Below the pieces are notes generated by a model. The model had not been told where the DNA came from and ran no database searches. It worked only from the letters and a program-made list of their open reading frames with translations. Both the position numbers and the translations under genes were made by a program. From positions 1-15,542 of the forward strand of contig CAJLUP010000035.1 of assembly GCA_905209865.1 (NCBI GenBank): a stretch of DNA of 15,542 nt. The letters run 5' to 3'. This DNA is from an uncultured Lachnospiraceae bacterium. Lineage in GTDB: Bacteria; Bacillota; Clostridia; Lachnospirales; Lachnospiraceae. Below are positions 6,307-15,009 of the stretch, piece by piece (the stretch's first letter is position 1; the number at the start of each line of letters is the position of its first letter).

Positions 6307-8241
6307 ATGAGACATGGTTTTGTAAAAGCAGCGGCTGCTACGCCGGATATTCGCGTGGCGGATGTGGAATATAATACGGAACAGATATGCAAGGCGATCG
6401 ATCAGGCGTGTGAAAATGGAGCGAAGCTGATCGTGTTTCCTGAATTATGTGTGACAGGATATACGTGCGGAGATCTTTTTACGCAGAACGCTTTGCTGAA
6501 AGCGTCATACAGCGGGCTGAAGAAGATCGCAGCTTATACGAAAGGCAAAGATGTTTTGGCATTTGTAGGGATGCCGTTTACAGAAAGCGGAAAACTTTAT
6601 AACGTGGCGGCGGCAGTTAACGGCGGAAAAGTGATCGGGTTTACGACAAAGACGTTTCTTCCGAATTATGGAGAATTCTACGAGATGCGTCAATTTACTC
6701 CGGGACCGGATTTTGTAAAATGGATTGCATTTGAAGGAGAAAAAGTTCCTTTTGGACCGAAGATCTTGTTTCAGTCTGATGAGATGCCGGAGTTTCTTGT
6801 AGGGGCAGAGATCTGCGAAGATGTCTGGTCGCCTTTGCCGCCAAGTATAGAGGAAGCCTTGAACGGGGCGACGATCATTGTCAACTGTTCGGCTAGTGAT
6901 GAAACAGTCGGAAAAGGAAGTTACAGAACGCGGCTGATTGCAGGGCAGTCGGCGCGGCTGATCGCAGGATATGTTTATGCGAATGCCGGAGAAGGGGAAT
7001 CGACAACAGATCTCGTTTTTGGAGGACATAATATTATCGCAGAAGACGGAACGATCCTTCGGCAGTCAAAACGTTATAAGAATGAGATTATTTACGGTGA
7101 GATCGATTTGGAGAAAATTGTAGGTGAGCGGCGGAAAAACACAACATTTTCTCCGAAAACATTAAAGGATCATAGTCCGGTAATTGTGCCGTTTCATGTG
7201 GAAACGTGTGATACTGTTCTTACGAGAACTTATTCACGACATCCGTTCGTACCGTCTGATGAAGCGGCTCGGGCGCACATCTGTGAAGAAATCCTGACCA
7301 TTCAGGCGATGGGATTGAAGAAAAGATTAGCACACACTCACGCAAAATCGGCAGTTGTCGGTATTTCAGGCGGTTTGGATTCGACATTGGCTCTGCTTGT
7401 GACAGCTAAGGCGTTTGAGATGCTTGAGCGAGATAAGAAAGAGATTATAGCGGTTACGATGCCTTGTTTCGGAACGACAGACCGAACATATCGTAATGCA
7501 TGTGAAATGACGAGACAGACAGGCGCGACACTGATTGAAGTGCCGATCGCCGATGCGGTGAATATTCATTTCAGAGATATCGGGCATGACTCTGATGTGC
7601 ATGATGTGACTTATGAAAATGCACAGGCAAGAGAGCGGACGCAGGTGCTTATGGATATAGCGAACCGTGAAGCCGGTATGGTGATCGGCACAGGCGATAT
7701 GTCGGAACTGGCGTTGGGATGGGCAACATACAATGGAGACCACATGTCAATGTACGGTGTCAATGCATCTGTCCCGAAGACACTTGTGCGTCATCTCGTT
7801 CAGTATGCGGCGGATACAACAGAAAACGAATCGTTAAGACAGGTGCTTTATGATGTGCTTGATACGCCTGTGAGCCCGGAACTTCTTCCGCCGAAAGACG
7901 GAGACATTGCACAGAAGACAGAAGATCTTGTCGGTCCATATGAATTGCATGACTTCTTCTTATACTATATGCTTCGGTTTGGTTTCTCACCGGAGAAAAT
8001 CTTCCGTTTGGCAGAGAATACCTTTGAGGAAATTTACGAAAAAGAAACGATTCTAAAATGGCTGAAAACATTTTATCGGAGATTTTTCTCACAGCAGTTT
8101 AAACGTTCTTGTCTTCCGGACGGTCCGAAAGTCGGAAGTGTAGCTCTTTCGCCGCGCGGAGACTGGAGGATGCCGAGTGATGCATGTGCAGCGTTATGGA
8201 TGGAAGAATTGGATAAAATTGGAAAAGAGTGGAAAGAGTGA
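6307..8241 (+). CDS. nadE: Glutamine-dependent NAD+ synthetase
   Basis: This 644-residue two-domain enzyme makes NAD+ from nicotinic acid adenine dinucleotide, ATP and glutamine, the last step of NAD synthesis. The N-terminal nitrilase-type glutaminase domain (about 1-300) has the full catalytic triad: E46 in FPELCVTGY, K115 in TTKTFLPNYGEFYE and C170 in GAEICEDVW. The C-terminal synthetase domain begins near 325 and carries the ATP pyrophosphatase loop SGGLDS at 354-359. GTGDMSELALGW and the conserved tail (FKRSCLPDGPKVG, SPRGDWRMPSDA) follow. Length and domain order match the long bacterial form, which takes nitrogen from glutamine instead of free ammonia. GGTGGAG at 6294-6300 is 6 nt from the ATG at 6307; the GTG at 6295 lies within that site and is unlikely to be the start. 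The next gene begins 6 nt after the stop, implying coupling. Confidence 0.97.
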   Translation: MRHGFVKAAAATPDIRVADVEYNTEQICKAIDQACENGAKLIVFPELCVTGYTCGDLFTQNALLKASYSGLKKIAAYTKGKDVLAFVGMPFTESGKLYNVAAAVNGGKVIGFTTKTFLPNYGEFYEMRQFTPGPDFVKWIAFEGEKVPFGPKILFQSDEMPEFLVGAEICEDVWSPLPPSIEEALNGATIIVNCSASDETVGKGSYRTRLIAGQSARLIAGYVYANAGEGESTTDLVFGGHNIIAEDGTILRQSKRYKNEIIYGEIDLEKIVGERRKNTTFSPKTLKDHSPVIVPFHVETCDTVLTRTYSRHPFVPSDEAARAHICEEILTIQAMGLKKRLAHTHAKSAVVGISGGLDSTLALLVTAKAFEMLERDKKEIIAVTMPCFGTTDRTYRNACEMTRQTGATLIEVPIADAVNIHFRDIGHDSDVHDVTYENAQARERTQVLMDIANREAGMVIGTGDMSELALGWATYNGDHMSMYGVNASVPKTLVRHLVQYAADTTENESLRQVLYDVLDTPVSPELLPPKDGDIAQKTEDLVGPYELHDFFLYYMLRFGFSPEKIFRLAENTFEEIYEKETILKWLKTFYRRFFSQQFKRSCLPDGPKVGSVALSPRGDWRMPSDACAALWMEELDKIGKEWKE

Positions 8242-8247
8242 GAATAT

Positions 8248-9264
8248 ATGAAACTGATCAAGACAGAAGAAGCTGTCGGAAGCGTACTTTGTCATGATAT
8301 TACGCAGATCATTCCCGGCGTTGTGAAAGACGCAGTGTTCAGAAAAGGGCATGTAGTGACACAAGAAGATATTCCGGTATTGCTTTCGGTTGGAAAAGAG
8401 CACCTGTACGTATGGGAGAAACAGGAAGGAATGCTCCATGAAAATGATGCTGCGGAAGTCCTTAGGCGTGTATGTCAGGGAGAATTTCTGAAAGCGTCTG
8501 AGGCGAAAGAAGGGAAGATCGAGCTGACGGCGGAAACGGACGGACTGCTTAAAGTAGATCAAGATAAATTGAATGCGGTAAATGGATTAGGGCAGATTGT
8601 GATCGCATCCCGCCACGGGAATTTTCCGGTGAAAAAGGGGGATAAGGTTGTAGGAATGCGTGTCGTCCCTCTCGTGATCGAAGAGGAAAAGATGGAGCAG
8701 ATTGAGAGGATGTGCGAGAACGAACCTATTTTTACGATTCTGCCGTTTCGTACGATGAAAGCGGCTGTTGTGACAACCGGAAGCGAAGTGTATCACGGAA
8801 GGATCGAAGATAAATTTACCCCTGTTGTAAAAGAAAAGATAAGAGAGTGCGGGATGGAAGTGCTCGGCGATACTCTTTGCAGCGACGATGCTGACATGGT
8901 TACAAAGGCTGTGAAAGAGTGGATTGAAAAAGGGGCAGAACTGGTTGTCTGCACCGGAGGAATGAGCGTTGATCCTGATGATCGCACTCCGCTTGCTATC
9001 CGAAATGCAGCAGATGAGGTGATTACTTACGGAGCTCCGGTTTTGCCGGGAGCGATGTTCATGCTGGCATACGCGGGGAATGTCCCGATCATGGGACTTC
9101 CGGGATGTGTTATGTATGCAAAAAGGACGATATTCGACCTGATACTTCCAAGGGCCGCTGCGGGAGAACGGTTGAAAGCAGAAGATTTTACTGTGCTTGG
9201 AGAAGGCGGTTTATGTCTGAATTGCCAGATATGTACTTTCCCGAATTGCGGTTTTGGAAAATAA
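8248..9264 (+). CDS. MoeA/MogA-like molybdopterin-binding protein with C-terminal cysteine cluster
   Basis: This 338-residue protein carries the molybdopterin-binding fold (MoCF_biosynth) in its C-terminal half: TTGSEVYHG (176-184), VCTGGMSVDPDD (234-245) and GLPGC (283-287). The N-terminal half (1-165) resembles the domains before the fold in MoeA-like proteins of clostridia. MoeA inserts molybdenum into molybdopterin and MogA adenylates it; which, if either, applies here is uncertain because the protein is shorter than MoeA (about 400). The last 16 residues hold C323, C326, C329 and C334 in CLNCQICTFPNC, suggesting a metal or Fe-S site. No molybdenum cofactor or molybdoenzyme gene is nearby. 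The ATG lies 6 nt after nadE with only a weak GGAAAG site, so translation may be coupled to nadE. Confidence 0.85.
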   Translation: MKLIKTEEAVGSVLCHDITQIIPGVVKDAVFRKGHVVTQEDIPVLLSVGKEHLYVWEKQEGMLHENDAAEVLRRVCQGEFLKASEAKEGKIELTAETDGLLKVDQDKLNAVNGLGQIVIASRHGNFPVKKGDKVVGMRVVPLVIEEEKMEQIERMCENEPIFTILPFRTMKAAVVTTGSEVYHGRIEDKFTPVVKEKIRECGMEVLGDTLCSDDADMVTKAVKEWIEKGAELVVCTGGMSVDPDDRTPLAIRNAADEVITYGAPVLPGAMFMLAYAGNVPIMGLPGCVMYAKRTIFDLILPRAAAGERLKAEDFTVLGEGGLCLNCQICTFPNCGFGK

Positions 9265-9317
9265 TTGAGCGCGATAACAGTAAGAGGAATGAGAGGAAAA
9301 TTTTCGGAGGTAGTAAA

Positions 9318-11579
9318 ATGAAAACGGATATACAGGAAGAACTGGAATTGTGTATGAGCAAGTCTGTGGCGCAGGCGTCAAACAAAGAGATTTATGATGC
9401 TTTGCTTGTGCTCGTACAGAAGATGGCAGCAGGAAAAGAAAGAACCGGAGGAAAAAAGAAGCTGTATTATATTTCAGCAGAATTTTTGATCGGAAAATTG
9501 CTGTCAAATAATATGATCAATCTCGGAATATATGATGAGGTGAAGGAACTGCTTTCCAAAAACGGGAAAGACATCTGCGAGATAGAAGATGTCGAGCCGG
9601 AACCGTCTCTTGGAAACGGAGGCTTGGGACGTCTGGCAGCATGTTTTCTCGATTCCATCGCAACACTCGGACTTGAGGGAGATGGAATCGGACTGAATTA
9701 TCATCTTGGACTGTTTAAACAGGAGTTTGAGGATCATCTTCAGAAGGAACTTCCGAATCCGTGGATCGAGAAACGCTCCTGGCTGACGAAAACGGATGTT
9801 GTTTATCCGGTTATTTTTAAGGGGATGAAAGTCAATGCTAGAATGTATGACATTGCAGTGACGGGTTATAACAATCAGACAAATAAACTGCATCTTTTTG
9901 ATATTGATTCGGTCGATGAGACGATCGTAAAAGACGGGATTGATTTTGACAAAGAAGATATTACAAAAAATCTGACTTTGTTTTTGTATCCGGATGACAG
10001 CGATGAAAAGGGAAGACTTCTTCGAATTTATCAGCAATATTTTATGGTAAGCAGTGCGGCGCAGATGATTTTGAATGAATGTATGAAAAAAGGATGTACG
10101 CTGTATGATCTGCCGGACTATGCGGTGATTCAGATCAATGATACCCATCCGACAATGGTCATTCCTGAATTGATTCGCCTTCTCTTAGAAAGAGGCCTTG
10201 ATATGGATGAAGCAATCGACGTTGTTTCCAAAACCTGTGCGTACACGAATCATACGATTTTGGCAGAAGCGCTTGAAAAATGGCCTATAGGCTATCTGAA
10301 AAAAGTTGTGCCGCAGCTTGTTCCGATCATCGAAATCCTCGATGACAAAGTGAGAAGAAGATTCAGCGATGAGTCGACGGCAATCATAGACAGAAATGAT
10401 ACGGTGCACATGGCGCACATCGATATTCATTATGGATTCAGTGTTAATGGAGTGGCTGCGCTTCACACGGAGATTTTAAAACAATCGGAGCTGAACCATT
10501 TTTACAGAATTTATCCTGACAAATTCAATAATAAAACAAATGGAATCACATTCCGAAGATGGCTTCTTCACTGTAACCCGCGTCTTACGGCGCTTCTTGA
10601 CGAAACGATCGGAGAGGATTATAAAAAAGATGCTTCTTGTTTGAAAGAACTGTTGAAATATAAAGATGATGAGACTGTTTTGAAGCGTCTTTTAGAAATT
10701 AAAAAAGAAAATAAGCGAGAACTTGCTGCTTATCTGAAAGAGACACAGGGAATTGAGATCGACTCCGATACGATTTTTGATATACAGGTGAAACGTCTTC
10801 ATGAATATAAACGGCAGCAGTTAAATGCACTGTATATTATTGATAAATATTTAGAAATCAAAAAAGGCGTGACTCCGAAGACTCCGATCACAGCAATTTT
10901 CGGGGCAAAAGCAGCTCCGGCATATGTGATCGCAAAGGATATCATTCATCTGATCCTCTGTTTGCAGGAGATCATTAACAATGATCCTGAAGTAAGTCCT
11001 TATCTGAAAGTTGTTATGGTGGAAAATTATAATGTGACGAAGGCAGGAAAACTGATTCCGGCATGTGATATATCTGAGCAGATCTCTCTTGCGTCAAAAG
11101 AGGCGAGCGGTACGGGAAATATGAAGTTTATGCTGAACGGCGCTGTGACTCTCGGTACAGATGACGGGGCAAATGTGGAGATACATGAGCTTGTAGGAGA
11201 CGAGAATATTTTCGTGTTCGGCGCATCCAGCGACGAAGTCATTGAACATTATAAAAAAGCAGATTATTCAGCGAAAGATTATTATAAAAAGAATCCGAAG
11301 ATCAAAGCGGCAGTTGATTTTATCACAGGAAAACAGATGATGAAAATCGGATGTGAAGAAAGTTTAGAGCGGCTGCAAAAAGAACTGATCGAAAAAGACT
11401 GGTTTATGACGCTGCTTGATTTTGATGCATATAAAAAGGCGAAAGAAAGAGCCCTGTCCGCATATAAAGATCAAAAAGAATGGGCAAAAAAGATGCTTGT
11501 AAACATTGCAGAAGCGGGATACTTCTCGTCGGATCGAACGATTGAAGAATATAACAAAGATATCTGGAAGTTAAAATAA
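9318..11579 (+). CDS. glgP: Glycogen/starch/maltodextrin phosphorylase
   Basis: This GT35 enzyme (753 residues) removes terminal alpha-1,4-linked glucose from glucans with phosphate, giving glucose-1-phosphate in the cytosol. The N-terminal part has YYISAEFLIGKLL and EPEPSLGNGGLGRLA (93-107). The C-terminal half has QVKRLHEYKRQQLN, then VVMVENYNVTKAGKLIPACD. EASGTGNMKFMLNG contains K603, which should bind pyridoxal phosphate. TDDGANVEI follows. Its length is slightly under the roughly 800 of E. coli MalP and lacks the long N-terminal regulatory extension of animal enzymes. CGGAGGT at 9305-9311 is 6 nt from the ATG at 9318, which decides the start; the open frame extends upstream into the previous gene but without support. 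It lies 102 nt before malQ, its usual partner in glucan breakdown. Confidence 0.97.
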   Translation: MKTDIQEELELCMSKSVAQASNKEIYDALLVLVQKMAAGKERTGGKKKLYYISAEFLIGKLLSNNMINLGIYDEVKELLSKNGKDICEIEDVEPEPSLGNGGLGRLAACFLDSIATLGLEGDGIGLNYHLGLFKQEFEDHLQKELPNPWIEKRSWLTKTDVVYPVIFKGMKVNARMYDIAVTGYNNQTNKLHLFDIDSVDETIVKDGIDFDKEDITKNLTLFLYPDDSDEKGRLLRIYQQYFMVSSAAQMILNECMKKGCTLYDLPDYAVIQINDTHPTMVIPELIRLLLERGLDMDEAIDVVSKTCAYTNHTILAEALEKWPIGYLKKVVPQLVPIIEILDDKVRRRFSDESTAIIDRNDTVHMAHIDIHYGFSVNGVAALHTEILKQSELNHFYRIYPDKFNNKTNGITFRRWLLHCNPRLTALLDETIGEDYKKDASCLKELLKYKDDETVLKRLLEIKKENKRELAAYLKETQGIEIDSDTIFDIQVKRLHEYKRQQLNALYIIDKYLEIKKGVTPKTPITAIFGAKAAPAYVIAKDIIHLILCLQEIINNDPEVSPYLKVVMVENYNVTKAGKLIPACDISEQISLASKEASGTGNMKFMLNGAVTLGTDDGANVEIHELVGDENIFVFGASSDEVIEHYKKADYSAKDYYKKNPKIKAAVDFITGKQMMKIGCEESLERLQKELIEKDWFMTLLDFDAYKKAKERALSAYKDQKEWAKKMLVNIAEAGYFSSDRTIEEYNKDIWKLK

Positions 11580-11597
11580 GTCATAAAAAAGATATCG

Positions 11598-11624
11598 CTG
11601 CTTATAAATGAAATTATAAAGCAG
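11598..11624. other. AT-rich hairpin in the glgP-malQ spacer
   Basis: CTGCTTATAA (11598-11607) pairs with TTATAAAGCAG (11614-11624) apart from a one-base bulge, around a 6-nt loop. ATAAGCAG recurs again downstream near 11640. There is no T-run, so it is not a standard terminator; it could shape mRNA processing or differential expression of malQ. No promoter could be identified in the 102-nt spacer. Confidence 0.4.
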
Positions 11625-11681
11625 ATTATAAGAGCAATATAAGCAGAGGACAAAAGATCATACTGAAAAAGGGGGATGATT

Positions 11682-13166
11682 ATGGAACGAGCAAGCGGTG
11701 TGCTGCTCCCTATATTTTCGCTGCCGTCGAAATATGGGATCGGATGTTTTTCAAAAGAGGCATATGAATTTGTCGACAGGCTGAAGGCGGCGGGGCAGAG
11801 TTATTGGCAGATCCTTCCGTTAGGTCCGACCGGATACGGAGATTCCCCGTATCAGTCTTTCTCCACATTTGCGGGGAATCCGTATTTTATCGATCTTGAA
11901 GCGCTGATCGGGGAAGGACTTCTGACAGTGCAGGAGTGTGAATGCGACTGCATGGGAGATCGGGAAGACACGATTGATTATGAAAAAATATATAAAACAC
12001 GGTTTCGGATACTTGAAAAAGCCTTTTCACGTTTTTGGGAAAATGATGAATATCGTGCATTTGTTTCTGAGAATGAGTTTTGGCTGGAAGATTACAGCCT
12101 GTATATGGCAATCAAAGACAGAAACGGCGGAGTAAGCTGGAGTGAATGGGATGAGCCGTTGAAACACAGAGATCCTGAGGCACTCGGAAAGGTGAGAGAA
12201 GAACTGTCGCGGGAGATTGCTTTTTATAAGTTTCAGCAATATGAATTTGACAGGCAATGGAAACATCTTCGTTCTTATGCAGACCAAAATGGGGTAGAGA
12301 TCATCGGAGATATTCCGATCTATGTTGCATTTGACAGTGCGGATACATGGGCGGCTCCAAAGATGTTTTGTTTTAACGATGCTCTTGAACCGATTGATGT
12401 GGCGGGATGTCCGCCGGATGGATTTTCCGAGACAGGTCAGTTGTGGGGCAATCCGCTCTATGACTGGGATTATCATAAAAGAACCGGATATGAATGGTGG
12501 ATCCGCAGGATTGAACATTGTTTCCGGCTGTATGATGTTGTACGGATCGATCACTTCCGTGGGTTTGATGAATATTATGCAGTGCCTTATGGAGAAAAAA
12601 CGGCAGTGAACGGAAGATGGCTGCCCGGTCCCGGACTTGAACTGTTTCAGGCAGTAGAAGCAAAAATCGGCGGAAAGCGGATTATTGCGGAAGATCTTGG
12701 ATTCCTTACACCCAGCGTAATGCAGCTTTTGAAAGACAGTGGATTTCCGGGGATGAAAGTGCTTCAGTTCGCATTTGACTCAAGAGAGGAATCAAACTAT
12801 CTTCCACATACTTATCCTAGAAATTGTGTCGTGTATACAGGAACTCATGATAACGATACAACAAAAGGCTGGTATCATACGGCAGGGAAATCAACGCGGC
12901 AGTTTGCCAAAGAATATATGTATAAGCCCCGTCTTGATGAAGACACGCTCGCAGAAGATTTTATTGCTATGGCGATGGGAAGCGTGGCAGATCTGTGCAT
13001 CGTTCCGATGCAGGATTATCTGGGGCTGGGAAGCAGCGCCCGCATTAATACGCCATCTACTCTCGGTGGAAATTGGGAGTGGAGGATGAAGACAGGAACT
13101 CCGGACGAAGAGACAGTTCAGGAAATGGCGCGAATGACAAGAGTATACGGGCGGATGAGACGGTAG
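11682..13166 (+). CDS. malQ: 4-alpha-glucanotransferase (amylomaltase, GH77)
   Basis: The 494-residue enzyme disproportionates maltodextrins: it moves alpha-1,4-glucan segments between chains, releasing glucose and building chains long enough for GlgP. The N-terminus GVLLPIFSLPSKYGIGCF and WQILPLGPTGYGDSPYQS are typical of GH77. The three catalytic acids are present: nucleophile D290 in VRIDHFRG, acid/base E337 in IIAEDLGFLT and D390 in TGTHDNDTT. The end RINTPSTLGGNWEWRM is also conserved. Its length is that of the compact bacterial type, without an N-terminal extension. Two ATGs are in frame (11676 and 11682). The GGGGG at 11671-11675 is 6 nt from the second and touches the first, so I chose 11682. 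It is convergent with spoVAC, 30 nt away, with only a 5-bp hairpin (AGGAA-GCGG-TTCCT) between. Confidence 0.97.
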   Translation: MERASGVLLPIFSLPSKYGIGCFSKEAYEFVDRLKAAGQSYWQILPLGPTGYGDSPYQSFSTFAGNPYFIDLEALIGEGLLTVQECECDCMGDREDTIDYEKIYKTRFRILEKAFSRFWENDEYRAFVSENEFWLEDYSLYMAIKDRNGGVSWSEWDEPLKHRDPEALGKVREELSREIAFYKFQQYEFDRQWKHLRSYADQNGVEIIGDIPIYVAFDSADTWAAPKMFCFNDALEPIDVAGCPPDGFSETGQLWGNPLYDWDYHKRTGYEWWIRRIEHCFRLYDVVRIDHFRGFDEYYAVPYGEKTAVNGRWLPGPGLELFQAVEAKIGGKRIIAEDLGFLTPSVMQLLKDSGFPGMKVLQFAFDSREESNYLPHTYPRNCVVYTGTHDNDTTKGWYHTAGKSTRQFAKEYMYKPRLDEDTLAEDFIAMAMGSVADLCIVPMQDYLGLGSSARINTPSTLGGNWEWRMKTGTPDEETVQEMARMTRVYGRMRR

Positions 13167-13196
13167 CGAATAAAAGATACAGACAGGAAGCGGTTC

Positions 13197-13658
13197 CTAT
13201 TTGAACAATGTTCCGATCCAGTAGATCAAACCAAGTCCCCAGCTTGTAAAAATTCCGTATAGAATGACTGGGCCGGCAATGGTGAAGATCTTACACCCGA
13301 TTCCGAACACCTGACCTTCTTTCTTATATTCGATAGCCGGGGCGGCAACAGAATTGGCGAATCCGGTGATCGGTACAAGAGCTCCTGCGCCTCCCCATGT
13401 TGCAAATTTTTGATAGATTCCGGTTCCGGTAAATAAAATACTTAAGAAGATGAGTGACAGAGATGTCCATCGGCTGCATTCATCAGGCGATAATTTCTGT
13501 AACTCAAAATAGTGGTAGATGATCTGGCCGATCAGACAGATCAGACCGCCCAGGAAAAACGCTTTGCACATATTTATGAAAAGATTGTGCCGGGGCGTTT
13601 TTTCTTTTACATATTGTTCATATTGTTTTTCTCGTTTCAGTTTTTGGATTTTATCCAT
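13197..13658 (-). CDS. spoVAC: Stage V sporulation protein AC
   Basis: SpoVAC is an inner forespore membrane protein of the SpoVA channel, which takes up Ca-dipicolinic acid during sporulation and releases it on germination. In Bacillus it behaves as a mechanosensitive channel. The 153-residue product has a charged N-terminus (MDKIQKLKREKQYEQY) and membrane segments near 32-50, 66-84, 92-108 and 120-148. GAGALVPITGFANSV (90-104) is the family signature and resembles the matching motif in SpoVAE. The ATG at 13658 follows AAGGAGTTGAT, a near-complete match to the anti-Shine-Dalgarno pairing; an in-frame TTG at 13670 directly abuts the AAGGAG and is unlikely. The gene is on the minus strand, opposite to spoVAD and spoVAE, whereas these three are normally consecutive and co-directional. 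It probably depends on its own promoter (13696-13725). Confidence 0.94.
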   Translation of the reverse strand: MDKIQKLKREKQYEQYVKEKTPRHNLFINMCKAFFLGGLICLIGQIIYHYFELQKLSPDECSRWTSLSLIFLSILFTGTGIYQKFATWGGAGALVPITGFANSVAAPAIEYKKEGQVFGIGCKIFTIAGPVILYGIFTSWGLGLIYWIGTLFK

Positions 13659-13695
13659 AGATGAAATCAACTCCTTGTGTTCGTTTCTTTTCCAT

Positions 13696-13725
13696 TAGTA
13701 TTTGAAATGATTTTTCAAATATGTA
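13696..13725 (-). promoter_or_regulatory. Candidate sigma-G-type promoter for spoVAC
   Basis: On the minus strand, TACATA (-35) is separated by 17 nt from AATACTA (-10). The Bacillus sigma-G consensus is roughly TGMATA, 17-18 nt, CATACTA, so the -10 differs at one position. The -10 ends about 37 nt before the spoVAC start codon, leaving room for the leader and its ribosome binding site. spoVA genes are sigma-G targets in known spore formers. I found no equally good match facing spoVAD. The region is AT-rich, so chance matches are likely. Confidence 0.4.
13699..13721. promoter_or_regulatory. Perfect 9-bp inverted repeat (possible operator) in the spoVAC/spoVAD divergent spacer
   Basis: TATTTGAAA (13699-13707) and TTTCAAATA (13713-13721) are exact inverted copies with 5 nt between. 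The centre-to-centre distance of about 14 bp is compatible with a dimeric regulator. The palindrome falls within the candidate spoVAC promoter, spanning most of its spacer. It lies about 100 bp upstream of spoVAD. A repressor or activator such as a SpoVT-like factor is conceivable, but no regulator gene is in the window. Confidence 0.45.
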
Positions 13726-13820
13726 TAGAAATTTATAATATTTTTGCCAAATGTGCGGATGATAAAGAATTATACAAATAAAATTGCAAATAAAAATATA
13801 AGCAATGGAAAGGAAAAATT

Positions 13821-14867
13821 ATGGATCAGGTAAAAGGGGCGCAGAGTCTTTTGTTTCGGGAAGCTCCGTATCTTATCAGTGCAGCATCTGTTGCAGGGAG
13901 CAAAGAGGCGGAAGGACCAATCGGAAAATTATTTGATGTAACGAATGAAGATGATCTGTTTGGCGCGCAGACATGGGAAGAAGCGGAAAGCAACATGCAG
14001 AAAGAAGCCTGTGTTCTTGCAGCAGGAAAAGCACATATGGATTTAAAAGAGATCAGATATCTTTTTGGAGGCGATCTGCTGAGACAGGGAATTGCAACTG
14101 CTATGGGAGTGGAGGCGCTTCAGATTCCGATGTTCGGATTGTATGGAGCATGTTCTACTTCGGGAGAAGCGCTTGCGCTTGCATCGATGAGCGCTGCCGC
14201 AGGATATGGAGGCACGATGCTTGCTGTTACATCAAGTCATTTTGGAAGTGCGGAAAAAGAGTTTCGTTTTCCGTTAGGGTATGCAAATCAAAGACCACTT
14301 TCCTCTCATTGGACAGTGACGGGAAGCGGCGCATTTCTCGTACGATCAGCAGAGGAATATCAAAAAAATCAGATGCAGCCGTATTTTTCCCACATTCGTA
14401 TTACAGGCGTTACTGTAGGGAAAATCGTCGATTATGGATTAAAAGATTCACAGAATATGGGGGCGTGTATGGCGCCGGCAGCAATGGATACGATCGTTCA
14501 GAATTTTCAGGATTTAGATAGAAAAGAAAAAGACTATGATCGGATCATTACAGGGGATTTGGGAAGTATCGGAAGAACGATTCTTTTTGATCTCATTAGA
14601 GAAAAAGGGTATGACATTTGTGAAAAGCACATGGACTGCGGTATGACGATTTTTGATAAAGAGCGGCAGGATACCCATGCAGGCGGAAGCGGCTGCGGCT
14701 GTGCCGCTGTAACGTTGGCATCTTATGTACTTCCGAAATTAGAGAGTGGAGAGTGGAAAAGAGTATTGTTTGTTCCGACTGGAGCGCTTATGTCTACAGT
14801 CAGTTTTAATGAAGGTGCAAGCGTACCCGGAATTGCGCATGGAATCGTTTTGGAAAGTGACGCATAA
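13821..14867 (+). CDS. spoVAD: Stage V sporulation protein AD (dipicolinic acid-binding)
   Basis: SpoVAD is the soluble, thiolase-fold subunit of the SpoVA complex; in Bacillus it binds dipicolinic acid directly. The 348-residue product is slightly longer than the usual 340. It has the start region GAQSLLFREAPYLISAASVAG, the dimer-type thiolase segment FGLYGACSTSGEALALAS with C111 in the position of the thiolase cysteine, and a glycine- and cysteine-rich GGSGCGCAAV near the C-terminus. No membrane segment is seen, which fits a peripheral protein at the inner forespore membrane. AAAGGA at 13809-13814 is 6 nt from the ATG. It is divergent from spoVAC across an AT-rich spacer, and spoVAE follows after 142 nt, a wider gap than is usual inside spoVA operons. 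Confidence 0.96.
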   Translation: MDQVKGAQSLLFREAPYLISAASVAGSKEAEGPIGKLFDVTNEDDLFGAQTWEEAESNMQKEACVLAAGKAHMDLKEIRYLFGGDLLRQGIATAMGVEALQIPMFGLYGACSTSGEALALASMSAAAGYGGTMLAVTSSHFGSAEKEFRFPLGYANQRPLSSHWTVTGSGAFLVRSAEEYQKNQMQPYFSHIRITGVTVGKIVDYGLKDSQNMGACMAPAAMDTIVQNFQDLDRKEKDYDRIITGDLGSIGRTILFDLIREKGYDICEKHMDCGMTIFDKERQDTHAGGSGCGCAAVTLASYVLPKLESGEWKRVLFVPTGALMSTVSFNEGASVPGIAHGIVLESDA

Positions 14868-14924
14868 TGTGCAAAATATAAAATAGATGCCGGATATGAA
14901 GTATCACAAAAGGCAGATGTGAAG

Positions 14925-14941
14925 TGTGCAGAAAATGCACA
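14925..14941. other. Small hairpin in the spoVAD-spoVAE spacer
   Basis: TGTGCA (14925-14930) and TGCACA (14936-14941) pair perfectly around GAAAA. TGTGCA occurs once more directly after the spoVAD stop (14868-14873). No T-run follows, so it is not a terminator. It could adjust the ratio of SpoVAE to SpoVAD, but this is speculative. The rest of this 142-nt spacer is AT-rich and featureless. Confidence 0.35.
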
Positions 14942-15009
14942 AAGGAAAGCTTATATAGAATATGCGGATAATATATAAAAATATATAAAAGAGGAAGAGG
15001 TGAAATAAA

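Noticed and set aside
9105..9317. A longer glgP reading frame starting inside the preceding gene
   Set aside because: It would overlap the molybdopterin-binding gene by 160 nt and has no ribosome binding site; the ATG at 9318 has CGGAGGT at the right distance and starts the expected phosphorylase N-terminus.
13699..13721. The palindrome as an intrinsic terminator
   Set aside because: It is AT-only in its arms except one G-C pair per arm, has no T-run specific to either strand, and lies between two divergent starts, where a terminator is not expected.
13973..14521. 182-codon plus-strand frame inside spoVAD
   Set aside because: It lies wholly within spoVAD in another frame and the translation is rich in R, C and S without a domain; a shadow of the real gene.
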